Positions 1-9,279 of a stretch of DNA of 64,000 bases are shown piece by piece; positions within the stretch are counted from its first letter, which is position 1, and each line of letters opens with the position of its first letter. The stretch spans positions 1 through 64,000 of the forward strand of contig CAMHEZ010000007.1 in NCBI GenBank assembly GCA_946184295.1, read 5' to 3'. The DNA is from an uncultured Clostridia bacterium (GTDB lineage Bacteria; Bacillota; Clostridia; Oscillospirales; Acutalibacteraceae). The notes beneath the pieces are model-generated. The model was not told where the DNA came from. It ran no database searches and saw nothing but the letters and a program-made list of their open reading frames with translations. The position numbers and the translations under genes are program-made.

Positions 1-54
1 CCCCCGATCTTCAGAATCGGAATCTGCTGCGTTATCCAGCTGCGCCATGGGCGG
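1..54 (-). tRNA. tRNA-Arg (anticodon CCG), partial, 3' end cut by window edge
   Basis: Reverse complement ccgcccatggcgcagctggataacgcagcagattccgattctgaagatcggggg fits acceptor, D-arm (AGCTGGATA loop), anticodon loop TTCCGAT and the start of the T-arm; anticodon complement at 18-20. Confidence 0.85.
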
Positions 55-244
55 ATATAGATATCTTTCATCAACGTGTAATGATTTTCCTTTTCCAATC
101 GGCAATGAATATGATACCACAAACAGAAACAAGAATCAATACATTCACAAAAAATTTACATAGATCTATGCCCTTCCGATGTCTGAATTGAACCCCGGAA
201 GGGCAGATAACCTATTTGATATCACAAAAAATCAAAATGAAAAA

Positions 245-517
245 TTACTTTACAGCATCCTTGAAAGCCTTACCGGGCTTGAATGCGGGAACGGTAGTCT
301 CAGGAATGATCTGCTCCTGCTTGGTCTGAGGATTGATGTTCTTTCTCTCCTTATGCACTCTGGTTTCAAATGTACCAAAGCCCACCAGCTGCACCTTGTC
401 ACCACCTGCCAGTGTGGAAACAACCGTATCCAGCACTGCGGCTACTGCCTTTTCGGCATCCTTCTTGGTGAGACCTGACTTTTCTGCAACAGCCTCAATC
501 AATTCTGTCTTGTTCAT
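245..517 (-). CDS. hup: HU family DNA-binding protein
   Basis: MNKTELIEAVAEKSGLTKKDAEKAVAAVLDTV...GFGTFETRVHKERKNINPQT: canonical HU. Start trimmed to MNKTEL, preceded by GGAGGT. Confidence 0.95.
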   Translation of the reverse strand: MNKTELIEAVAEKSGLTKKDAEKAVAAVLDTVVSTLAGGDKVQLVGFGTFETRVHKERKNINPQTKQEQIIPETTVPAFKPGKAFKDAVK

Positions 518-648
518 AAAATTGTACCTCCATATACATTTCTTCTTGGATACCACACAAAAGATGCGATATCGGAATGCCAAAACCGTTATCCGGATCC
601 GGCACAGGCTCACAACCTGACAGGAAAAACACCTGCCCATACATTCTA

Positions 649-2514
649 TCAAATTAAATTCTTTTTTTCAAGTATATTTGCAATTTTTTCTCCCTTGGGA
701 AGCATTAAAATATCTTCTTTTGTCATACCCTTGATTAAAAGTATGACGAAAGTGTAAACAACCACGGCCGCACCAATTGCAACAATGGTAATCAGTGCCC
801 CCACAGCTCTTGACTGCGTGTGCAGCAGAGATGTTAGCAGCCCGTTGACCGCCCAAGCTGACAAAGCACAGAGAATGGCAGCAAAAAGCGGCTTCAAAAA
901 TGTCGTCACGATGTCCGGTTTAATTTTTGCTCTCCGGTAAAGAATCATGAGACTGACCACCACAATGAAAATATAACAGCTGATAGAGCCGACAGGTGCA
1001 CCTTTGATGTTGATTTCCGGAATCCCTACCAACGTGAAATTCATCAGCAGCTTGATAGAAGCGCCGATCAGCATCAGATACACAGGCACCTTCTGGCGCC
1101 CCACAGCCTGAAGCATACTGTTGATAGGCGTTACCAGCGCACCAAACAACACCATCACACCAAGCACACGCAGCATGGGAACCGCAATAATCGCCGCCGG
1201 TTTTCCCGGGTAAAGCAATTCCAGAATCGGACCTGCCAGCGCACAAATACCCAGACCGGCAGGGAAGCCAATCAGCACGGAAATCTTAATGACAGAATTG
1301 ATGCTGGCGTGAATCTTTGACTTTCTGTGTACCGCCCACGCGGCTGCCAATGTCGGCAGAGCCGATACACCCAGCGCCTGTGTGATATAAGGTACTAAAT
1401 TGTAAAGATTGATGCCAAAGTTGTATGCGCCATAGAGAAAATTGGGAATCTTGGCATCGGTAACACCGTCCAGCAGCGGGCCATAAATGCCGCGCAGCAC
1501 GCGCGGATCAATTCCTTCCAGTCGATTCTGAATGGTAATGGCATCAATAATCTGTGTGACATTCAGTACCAACACGCCCATAGCAATCGGAATGCCGATG
1601 GAGAAGAAATTATGAAGAATTTCGCGGGCACTGTGCGGCGTCGGAGACGACACCAGTTCTTCCTCGGTAATCTCATCGCCACGCTTCTTGTGCCGTACAA
1701 TCAGATAAATCAGACCAAACAGGGAACCGATAGCGATGCCTGCCAGAGAACCGGCTGCTGCATAAGGATAGCTGGCAATATGCGCCTGCTCCAAGGTGTT
1801 GACAGTCTGTCCGTAGGCCGTCAGATTGGTGTGGAAGGTGTGTTCACCATACATCATAATGCCCACGGCCAGACCCAAGCCAATAAACAGCTTTCCCAAC
1901 GCTTCAATGACCTGCGAAACCGCTGTCGGGGTCATATTCCGCAGTCCTTCATAATAGCCGCGGTAAGAAGCCATCATGCAGCAGAAGAAAACCGACGGGC
2001 TCATCGCCAGCACACTGTAGATGGAATCCGGATCAACGAAATGAATATAGACAAAGCCGCCCGCCGCCATGGCAATAAACCCGAGGATACCGGTAATAAA
2101 GAATACCCGCTGCGCTACCCGATGCACCTTGCGGGCATCCTTATAACGCCCCATGGCGATATTTTCCGCTACCTGACGGGACAGCGCCGATGGAAAACCG
2201 GCAGCCGACAGCGTATAAACTGGCAAATACAGCGCATAGGCAGCCGAGAAGTAGCCCATGCCCGCTTCACCGATGACATTGCCAAGCGGAATCTTGAAGA
2301 TTGCGCCGATGACCTTGACCAATATGGTGCCGAAGGTCAGAATGGCAGCACCCTCTACGAGCGATTGCCCGCGGGAGCCACCGCGCTTTTTTTTGTTTTT
2401 TTTGCTCTCTGCCAAGCTAACAACTCCAATCGTTTTGCAATTCTGCAATATTGACAGTTCTATTATATGACACCTGCCGGGTCGGATATTAAACTGTCTG
2501 TGAATTTTTGACAA
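649..2514 (-). CDS. Polysaccharide/lipid II flippase-like protein (SpoVB/MATE-MVF family)
   Basis: Multi-TM protein with GTILVKVIGAIFKIPLGNVIGEAGMGYFSAAYALYLPVYTLSAAGFPSALSRQVAEN. True start is probably downstream of the ORF start, near VSLAESKKNKKKRG. Confidence 0.85.
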   Translation of the reverse strand: MSKIHRQFNIRPGRCHIIELSILQNCKTIGVVSLAESKKNKKKRGGSRGQSLVEGAAILTFGTILVKVIGAIFKIPLGNVIGEAGMGYFSAAYALYLPVYTLSAAGFPSALSRQVAENIAMGRYKDARKVHRVAQRVFFITGILGFIAMAAGGFVYIHFVDPDSIYSVLAMSPSVFFCCMMASYRGYYEGLRNMTPTAVSQVIEALGKLFIGLGLAVGIMMYGEHTFHTNLTAYGQTVNTLEQAHIASYPYAAAGSLAGIAIGSLFGLIYLIVRHKKRGDEITEEELVSSPTPHSAREILHNFFSIGIPIAMGVLVLNVTQIIDAITIQNRLEGIDPRVLRGIYGPLLDGVTDAKIPNFLYGAYNFGINLYNLVPYITQALGVSALPTLAAAWAVHRKSKIHASINSVIKISVLIGFPAGLGICALAGPILELLYPGKPAAIIAVPMLRVLGVMVLFGALVTPINSMLQAVGRQKVPVYLMLIGASIKLLMNFTLVGIPEINIKGAPVGSISCYIFIVVVSLMILYRRAKIKPDIVTTFLKPLFAAILCALSAWAVNGLLTSLLHTQSRAVGALITIVAIGAAVVVYTFVILLIKGMTKEDILMLPKGEKIANILEKKNLI

Positions 2515-2644
2515 GCCATATCCAAAAAATGACCGGAAAAAGAAAACGCAGCAGTATCAGGGATACGCTGTGTTCTCTCTGCTGTTCCGTTCCGGAAGAC
2601 TTTGACTTCTCCTGCCATTACATGATAATCAATATCACAGAATA

Positions 2645-3076
2645 TTACTCGGCAGGCGTCTCCGCTTCTGCCTCCTGCGACTGAGGCTCCTCTGCCGACG
2701 CGGCGGGCGCATCGTTGTATTTCAGCTTGACGCCGCAATGACAGCAGAAAAGCGCGTCCTCAGCATTCTGTGCGCCGCATACCGGACACGCCGATTTATT
2801 GCGGAGCACATTGATCTTTTCATTGATTTCATCGAGTTTTGCGTTCAGCACGTCAATGCTCTCCACGTATTCTTCCACAAGACCTTCTGCACTGGCATTC
2901 GCCTTGACGGAATCATACACCAGGCGACCGAGCGCTTCGTATTTCTTCGCAATCTCACCGCCCAGCTCGGCGGCATTCATGCGCAGCTTGGAAATATCCA
3001 CCAGCCATTCGGCCTTCTTGCCTACCGTAGTAGCAGCCGATTTCGCATTTAAAACGACATCTTCAAAAACACCCAT
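2645..3076 (-). CDS. Zinc-ribbon domain protein, helical N-terminus
   Basis: CPVCGAQNAEDALFCCHCG zinc ribbon after a coiled-coil-like N-terminus. Confidence 0.75.
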   Translation of the reverse strand: MGVFEDVVLNAKSAATTVGKKAEWLVDISKLRMNAAELGGEIAKKYEALGRLVYDSVKANASAEGLVEEYVESIDVLNAKLDEINEKINVLRNKSACPVCGAQNAEDALFCCHCGVKLKYNDAPAASAEEPQSQEAEAETPAE

Positions 3077-3304
3077 TGTGTATCACTGAACCTTTCTGTT
3101 AATATCGTTCAGCAAAGGCTGTCACGCCCTCACCGTTCTCTTCAATTATATGCCATATGACGCCAATTGTCAATGCCTCCCCAAAAATTTACATCCACAG
3201 GCGGTCGCTATGCAATCATCCTTCAGAGCCTCATTGTAATATTAATTATTTGTAAAATTATTACAAATTAATCTCAAATTCTTAGCTCATTTACAATTAT
3301 TGAA

Positions 3305-3334
3305 TTGACATTGAAATGTGATGTGCGGTATAAT
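3305..3334 (+). promoter_or_regulatory. Sigma-A type promoter for the HK-like gene
   Basis: TTGACA (3305-3310), 18 bp spacer, TATAAT (3329-3334). Confidence 0.7.
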
Positions 3335-3449
3335 ATGTATCAGTTCATTTTGGAACGATGGCCGACGATGTTGGCGATGGCTTATTTCCTGAGATATTTT
3401 TGTCATCACCGACGACCTGCGGCAGACAGACGGAGGTTGAATTTTTGTT

Positions 3450-5120
3450 ATGAATTTTTTCGATTCGCTTTTTGAAAAAATCCCGATTCTCAGGGATATT
3501 GATCAAAAAAAGCGTAAAATGGCAGCGATCTTTCTGGTCTTTGTCATCATATCCGTTCTTGGCATCATTATTGATGCTATCGCAAATGGCGGCGGCGCTA
3601 TTGCCCTGACTGCCGTGGCTATCGGCTTTTTGCTCATGGCTGTGATGATTATCGTCGATTTTATGATAAACAAAAAAAAGCCGCAGGAATCTCCCAAAAG
3701 AGAGGAACCCTACTTTTTTGACGATTCCCCCGGCAACACGGATTATCAGGACGATTCCTACGAATACTATAACGCCAATGACGGTCCCCAGGACGGCGAC
3801 AGTTATGACGAGCGCTATTCCGATCATGACTATCGTGACGACGGCGGCTATGACGAGCGCGGTTACGATGATCCGTCTTATCAGGACGGCTACGACGACA
3901 GTTTTGCCGACGACCGCATGATGAATGACGATGATCTGCCGCAGGAACCGGAATATTCGGTTCAGCCTGAGCCTATACAGCAGGAACCTGCGCCCAGACG
4001 CTTCGGCGGTGTCTTTCACCGCGGACGTGCCAATGAAAACACGGCGGTATCCGACCAGATTACCGGCCGCCGTTCCGAGCGTACTTCTTACGAATTGACG
4101 CCGGAAGAAGTTCCCACACAGACACCGCGTGAAGATGCTGTGATCGGCAGTCCGGTCATGACGTTTGGCAGTTCCTCCGTGTTGCGAGACGAAGTGGCGC
4201 AGGCGGCCGATGCGGTAGCGCCGGGGCTCGTCCCCCCCGCTCCCCAACCCGACCTGATTGGCGGTCCGGTGATGTCCATTCCGTTCCGTGGCGGATCACA
4301 GCCTGAGCCGCAGCCTGAGCCACAGCCTGCACCCGTTGCCTATGCGCAGCCCGCTCCTATCCAAAGCGCGGCCGGTGCCGGTCAGTCGGCTTACCGCGCC
4401 GCTTATCCCCGACAGGACGGACGCGGCAAGGAAATTGAAGAATTCTTTGACGATATGAGCGAGGACGAGCTGCTTTACAGCGACTGCGTCGAGGTTTGGG
4501 CAGCAGACGCCAAACCCGCCGCCATTCGGCTGCTCAAACAGGTAGAGTCCCTCAGCGACAAGAAAATGGCAGATTCCCTTGGCCGTGAGGCGGAATACAT
4601 CAACGCCATGCTCGACCGCATCTACTACTTCACCATGCTTGACAGCATTCGCGACAATCTGGAACTCAAGGAATACAACTTCTCGGCAGTTGTCAAGGAT
4701 TGCCTCCGACGCTTCTCACCCTTCTTCATGGAAAAGCGCATCGGTCTGCTCTGGAAGGGATTGGATATCAATATCATCACCGACAAGCGCTGGCTGATCT
4801 TCGCACTCACTCAGGTTGTTTTCAACGCCGTGGAATTTACCGGTCTCGGTGGCAAAATCGCTATTTCGGCCAAAAAAGAGGGCAGCCTCATTCATCTGAT
4901 GGTTGATGACAACGGGTGCGGCATTTCCGAAGAGGATCTGCCCAAAATCTTCATGGCGGGCTTCATGGGAGACAACGTCCCTAATGAATCCGGCCGCCGC
5001 ACCGGCATGGGACTCTTCATCACCCGTTCGGTCGTGGAAAAGCTCGGCGGCTCCGTCACGGTGGAATCCACCATCGGCAAGGGCACCCGCATCACCATGA
5101 TTCTCCCCGAAAAACCGTAA
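3450..5120 (+). CDS. Sensor-histidine-kinase-like protein: N-terminal TM region, Asp/Tyr-rich linker, C-terminal HATPase_c domain
   Basis: GHKL motifs FNAVEF (N box), DDNGCGI (G1), GMGLFI (G2), GKGTRI. Phosphoacceptor His not found (see findings). Confidence 0.8.
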   Translation: MNFFDSLFEKIPILRDIDQKKRKMAAIFLVFVIISVLGIIIDAIANGGGAIALTAVAIGFLLMAVMIIVDFMINKKKPQESPKREEPYFFDDSPGNTDYQDDSYEYYNANDGPQDGDSYDERYSDHDYRDDGGYDERGYDDPSYQDGYDDSFADDRMMNDDDLPQEPEYSVQPEPIQQEPAPRRFGGVFHRGRANENTAVSDQITGRRSERTSYELTPEEVPTQTPREDAVIGSPVMTFGSSSVLRDEVAQAADAVAPGLVPPAPQPDLIGGPVMSIPFRGGSQPEPQPEPQPAPVAYAQPAPIQSAAGAGQSAYRAAYPRQDGRGKEIEEFFDDMSEDELLYSDCVEVWAADAKPAAIRLLKQVESLSDKKMADSLGREAEYINAMLDRIYYFTMLDSIRDNLELKEYNFSAVVKDCLRRFSPFFMEKRIGLLWKGLDINIITDKRWLIFALTQVVFNAVEFTGLGGKIAISAKKEGSLIHLMVDDNGCGISEEDLPKIFMAGFMGDNVPNESGRRTGMGLFITRSVVEKLGGSVTVESTIGKGTRITMILPEKP

Positions 5121-5130
5121 CATAGCAATG

Positions 5131-5175
5131 AATCCCCCGCATTGTTTCGCCGCAATGCGGGGATTATTTTATTTC
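5131..5175 (+). terminator. Intrinsic terminator
   Basis: aatcccccgcattg / caatgcggggatt stem followed by a T-rich tract. Confidence 0.8.
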
Positions 5176-5267
5176 ATTTTAACTGTATTTAAGGCGGGAG
5201 GTTTAAACTGAGTTTATCTTGAAAGAATAGGATTATGTGACATGACAAAAACAGAGGGGATGCTATC

Positions 5268-6179
5268 ATGGACAGAAAAACCATCATGCTCATCGTTAAC
5301 CCTTGCGCAGGGCGGAAATTGGGCGAAAAACAATCGGAGCAAGTCGCGGATTGGTTTCAGGCGGGCGGTGCGGACTGTTCCCTGTATCTCACCGACAAAC
5401 CGGGGGACGGCACGGACTTCGTCCTGCGGGACGGCAGCCGCTTTGATGTCATTGCCTGTATGGGCGGGGACGGCACGCTCAATGAGGTCATCAATGGGGT
5501 CCTCCGACGCAAGCTGAACACACCGCTGGGCTACATACCCGCGGGCAGTACCAATGACTTTGCCAACAGTATGAACCTTTCCCATGAACCGCATCAGGCC
5601 GTCAAAGACATTCTCGCCTGTCGCACCGAACCCATCGACGCGGGACGCTTTATGGGGAAAGAACGGAAGTATTTCAGCTATGTGGCCTCCTTTGGCGCGT
5701 TCACCAAGACCTCCTACCAGACCCCGCAGAGCATGAAGAATCTGCTGGGACGCTTCTCTTATTTTCTGGAGGGGGTAAAGGACCTGGGCGACATTCACGC
5801 CGAGCATAAGATCATACGAACCAACGGCCAGACCTATGCGGGAAATTATCTCTTCGGCGCATTCAGCAATTCCCGCAGCATTGGCGGGCTGGTCAGATAC
5901 GGCGAGGACGACGTGGATATCAGTGACCAGCGGCTGGAAATGCTGCTCATCAAAAAGCCCGCCTGTTTTTCCGATCTCTGCGGCCTGCTGCACAGCATCA
6001 CTCATCGGGAATACGAACACAATCCCTATATCGACTTCTGCCGCTCGGATAAATTTGTGGTGGAATCCGATACCGCGACCGACTGGTCACTGGACGGGGA
6101 GTTTGCCAGAAGCGAAAAGCAAAGCGTGATTTCCTGTATCAAGAATCAAATCAACTTCATAAGACCCGGCAACAGATAA
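5268..6179 (+). CDS. Diacylglycerol kinase family lipid kinase (YegS/BmrU-like)
   Basis: IMLIVNPCAGRK...GGDGTLNEVINGV...PLGYIPAGSTNDFA. Confidence 0.9.
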   Translation: MDRKTIMLIVNPCAGRKLGEKQSEQVADWFQAGGADCSLYLTDKPGDGTDFVLRDGSRFDVIACMGGDGTLNEVINGVLRRKLNTPLGYIPAGSTNDFANSMNLSHEPHQAVKDILACRTEPIDAGRFMGKERKYFSYVASFGAFTKTSYQTPQSMKNLLGRFSYFLEGVKDLGDIHAEHKIIRTNGQTYAGNYLFGAFSNSRSIGGLVRYGEDDVDISDQRLEMLLIKKPACFSDLCGLLHSITHREYEHNPYIDFCRSDKFVVESDTATDWSLDGEFARSEKQSVISCIKNQINFIRPGNR

Positions 6180-6184
6180 AAATA

Positions 6185-6240
6185 CCCGCTGCCTGCGGCA
6201 CCGTGTTTGGTGACACGATACCGCAGGCAGCGGGTTGTTT
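6185..6240. terminator. Bidirectional terminator between convergent genes
   Basis: cccgctgcctgcgg / ccgcaggcagcggg stem between convergent CDSs. Confidence 0.75.
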
Positions 6241-6684
6241 CTATCTTGACTGCTCTTTCTGCCACTCCGCTAGCCGTTTGTTAAATGCACCGGCGATCCT
6301 GCGCTCGTTGCGCCACATGACGAAATAGACAAAGACAAAGATGACAGCAATCTCCAGCATGACAGCAACCGCCAATTTTGGGGTGTAACGGCTGCCCACC
6401 AGCAGATTGATACCAAACACCATGATCTCTATGAGGATAAGCTGCAAGAACATCCGGAACAGCATTTGTTTCACCGACAATTCTTTTCTGGATTCTACCA
6501 CCAGTCCTGTCAGCGAGGTCAGCAGTCCGAAGGCAGGCGGCACCAGATAAGCGCCGAAATGCAGCGTGATCTCAGGAAACAGAAATTCTCCCATCAGCCC
6601 CTCTGCGATACAAATTCCCGTAGTGACCGCGCAGAAACAGACCACATATCTTGACCAGAAGCCTTGATATCTCATATCCATCAC
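6241..6684 (-). CDS. DUF3021-type four-TM membrane protein
   Basis: Four hydrophobic segments; directly follows a LytTR gene, the usual DUF3021/LytTR pairing. Confidence 0.7.
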   Translation of the reverse strand: MMDMRYQGFWSRYVVCFCAVTTGICIAEGLMGEFLFPEITLHFGAYLVPPAFGLLTSLTGLVVESRKELSVKQMLFRMFLQLILIEIMVFGINLLVGSRYTPKLAVAVMLEIAVIFVFVYFVMWRNERRIAGAFNKRLAEWQKEQSR

Positions 6685-7136
6685 CCCTCCCCCATGACCT
6701 TTTCAATAACCGCAGACGCGTACTTTCTCGAAATCATGAGCTTTTCGCCGTTCTTCATATGCGCGAGAAACCGACCGTTGAGTGCGGGACTGATGCTGTT
6801 CAGCTTCATGAGATTCAGCACCACCGATTTGGAACAGCGCACAAAGCCGCACTCTTCATACGCCTGTTCGACCTCATAGAGCCGCCCACTGATTTCATAT
6901 ACCTTGTCGGCGGTGCAGGCAAACACCTTCTCGTCCACCGCCTCAAAGTAGCACACGTCTTCCAAAGCAATGCGCTCCTTCTGCTGCCCGTCAGTCGTCC
7001 CGCTGAGACCTTCGCCTTTGGTCAATGCGAAGGCGCGGATCTCTTCGATTTCCGGCGTAACTCGGACACATTCGATAATCACCCGCTCGTCATCCGGATT
7101 TGCAACATTTCGGATAAACACCCTCAATATCAACAC
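6681..7136 (-). CDS. LytTR-domain DNA-binding transcriptional regulator
   Basis: ERIALEDVCYFEAVDEKVFACTADKVYEI...GFVRCSKSVVLNLMKLNSISPALNGRFLAHMKNGEKLMISRKYA. Confidence 0.85.
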   Translation of the reverse strand: MLILRVFIRNVANPDDERVIIECVRVTPEIEEIRAFALTKGEGLSGTTDGQQKERIALEDVCYFEAVDEKVFACTADKVYEISGRLYEVEQAYEECGFVRCSKSVVLNLMKLNSISPALNGRFLAHMKNGEKLMISRKYASAVIEKVMGEG

Positions 7137-7142
7137 GCTCCA

Positions 7143-8444
7143 TCAATATTCGTCCGCCACGGTCAGTTTGCCCGAATCCTTCAGATAGTAGTCAAAGTAG
7201 TCCAGCACCATCTGATTGACCGTCTGAATGCACTCTCTCGGGTCGCGCTTGCCGGTGCCGAACATGCCGGCCAGCGGCGGCGACACCAGCGGCAGATCAC
7301 AGAAATTCATATGCGCCGCGTCTCGGAGGGTAACTTCTCTTGCGTCCACCGCATTTTTCACCACATAGAAATTGATGTATTCATCGCGGTTTTGGTAATC
7401 TTTGGAAACATTCTCAAGCAGCGAATCGGAATTGACGTCGAGCAGCGGCAGGGGGTAAGGTTCCGTCTGGAAAAGCAGTCTGTCGCCGTCACAGTCCACA
7501 TAATCCCCCAGCATCGTACCTTCCAGCACAATCACCGCGTCAATATCCTCGCGCTGACGCCCCACGGCTTCACAGGTGGCGCCGCCAAGCGAATGCCCGA
7601 ACAATCCGATATGTTCCGGGTCAATGCGCTCAAATGCCCCCTCTTCCCCTTTTGCGGCCTTGGCGAGAAGGGTATCCAGCACAAAATTCATGTCGCCTGT
7701 GCGCACACTCATCCAGTCGCGGTAAATCGCCAGCCAATCCTGTGAAGACAGCCCAACGGTACCGCCGAAGGCCAAGCGCATGAATTCCGTGTCAATCGGC
7801 GTGACATTCCCGTCCGTATCCTCGACGAAAATCGCGTGATAGGGGTGCGCCACCGCCGCCACGACATAGCCGTGCGAAGCCAGTTCGCAGCAGGTGGAGT
7901 CGTTGCTCTCTATCATAGAGGCCGCGCCGTGCGAGAACACCGCCAGCGGGTATTGCCCCGCTTCTTCGGGATAGTACATCTTCACCGTGACCCTGCGCTT
8001 CTCGCCTGTGTCGGTATAAGTTTCCACACGGCTTTCGTCCGTCCAGGTGTAAAGCGCAGTTTCCACGGCATGGCCCCCGGTGGGGACGATGGCCTTATAC
8101 TGCGGAAACAGAATTGCCGGCAGCATGGCGGCTGTGTAGAGCAAGCCGCTGCCCACGGCACGGAATACCTGATGAACTACTTTGGCTTCACGTTCGCCTT
8201 TTCTGCGCAAGGAAATGACAGAGAGTATGCCCATCACGGTCAGCAGCAGAATGATGCCCGCATATCTTGAAAATCCTTGCAGCACACCCACAAGCATGAG
8301 TATGGTAATCATCATCGCAAGCACCAAACGAGCCGCGCCCTTCCATCGAAGATGCGTCCGTTTATCCTTGACATTCCATACGAGAAAAGAAATTTCCAAC
8401 GCTGTGAGTACCAATAAAATGATTTTTGTCCACATCAGAATCAA
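7143..8444 (-). CDS. Alpha/beta hydrolase, PAF-acetylhydrolase-like, with N-terminal TM segments
   Basis: LAVFSHGAAS...IGLFGHSLGGATCEA (GHSLGG nucleophile elbow); C-terminal His in DAAHMNFCDLP. Confidence 0.8.
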   Translation of the reverse strand: MILMWTKIILLVLTALEISFLVWNVKDKRTHLRWKGAARLVLAMMITILMLVGVLQGFSRYAGIILLLTVMGILSVISLRRKGEREAKVVHQVFRAVGSGLLYTAAMLPAILFPQYKAIVPTGGHAVETALYTWTDESRVETYTDTGEKRRVTVKMYYPEEAGQYPLAVFSHGAASMIESNDSTCCELASHGYVVAAVAHPYHAIFVEDTDGNVTPIDTEFMRLAFGGTVGLSSQDWLAIYRDWMSVRTGDMNFVLDTLLAKAAKGEEGAFERIDPEHIGLFGHSLGGATCEAVGRQREDIDAVIVLEGTMLGDYVDCDGDRLLFQTEPYPLPLLDVNSDSLLENVSKDYQNRDEYINFYVVKNAVDAREVTLRDAAHMNFCDLPLVSPPLAGMFGTGKRDPRECIQTVNQMVLDYFDYYLKDSGKLTVADEY

Positions 8445-8532
8445 CCGTCCTTTCGCTTTTCAGTATAGCAGAACGGCAGCAAAATGCAACCCCATGATGG
8501 ATAACATGCGTGTGCCGTGGATAAGATGCAAG

Positions 8533-8573
8533 AGCCGCTCCCCTCAACGCAACCGGAATCGAGGGGAGCGGCT
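8533..8573 (-). terminator. Terminator-like hairpin downstream of the 8587 gene
   Basis: agccgctcccctc / gaggggagcggct; weak T-tract. Confidence 0.5.
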
Positions 8574-8586
8574 ATATGTGAAGAAA

Positions 8587-9081
8587 TTAAAGAGCGATAT
8601 CCTTGTAGCCGATCTGATCGATCTGTTCATTCAGAAACGTCACCGCCACACCGTTGTCATCGAGGTCCTCGCCTCCCCAGACACGGCCAAACAGCAGACC
8701 GACCCTGCGGCCCTCGTCATGCACAAAATCCTCCGGCACGACAAGCATCTCGGGTGTGACAGCCTGCGCCATCGCTTCGGGTGTGTCAATCTCCGGCCAC
8801 CACGCGGCATTTTCTTCCTCGTCATCGGGGCCGTAGCTGAAACGCTCCTCCTCGTTATAATAGCGAACGAGTGCCTCCAGCACGGGCTGCTGCAATGTCG
8901 GCCATTGTTCCATAAAGCGTGTATACGCCTCCAGTTGTACCTCGGCAATATTGTCATCTTCGTCGGCGTTCACCAACAGCCCGACCGAATACGTCTTGCT
9001 GCCAAATTCCAGTGAGATATTGGGATACCAGTCGCCCCATTCATCTTGATAATAGGTCACACCAAATATATCATAGTTCAT
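8587..9081 (-). CDS. Hypothetical acidic protein, possibly DUF6985-like
   Basis: MNYDIFGVTYYQDEWGDWYPNISLEFGSKTYSVGLLVNADEDD...; start trimmed to MNYD preceded by AAGGAG. Confidence 0.6.
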   Translation of the reverse strand: MNYDIFGVTYYQDEWGDWYPNISLEFGSKTYSVGLLVNADEDDNIAEVQLEAYTRFMEQWPTLQQPVLEALVRYYNEEERFSYGPDDEEENAAWWPEIDTPEAMAQAVTPEMLVVPEDFVHDEGRRVGLLFGRVWGGEDLDDNGVAVTFLNEQIDQIGYKDIAL

Positions 9082-9127
9082 ACCAAGCTTTTTCTCCTTA
9101 AATGGCTTTCTTTTCTGTATTCGCCCA

Positions 9128-9279
9128 CATTGTTTTGTTTGTCTTGGCTCGTCTTGCTCGGTCGGCCGGTGGCCTCCCTTATGGGGCTTTGCCCCATTCC
9201 CCAGTGGTGGCGCTGCCCCCACGCCCCTGCCAGGAGGACCAGTCCCCCTGGACTCCCATAATTGGCGCTTTGCGCTCTT
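9128..9279 (-). repeat. Dispersed intergenic repeat, copy A, abutting ilvN stop
   Basis: Shares GTCTTGGC..CGTCTTGCTCGGTCGGC, ATGGGGctttgCCCCAT and CTGCCAGGAGGACCAG with other copies. Confidence 0.75.

Noticed and set aside
170-204. Second partial tRNA (GGGGTTCAATTC T-loop-like sequence)
   Set aside because: The gcccttccg/cggaaggg arms flank it as a simple hairpin; no anticodon or D-arm can be built. More likely a terminator downstream of hup.
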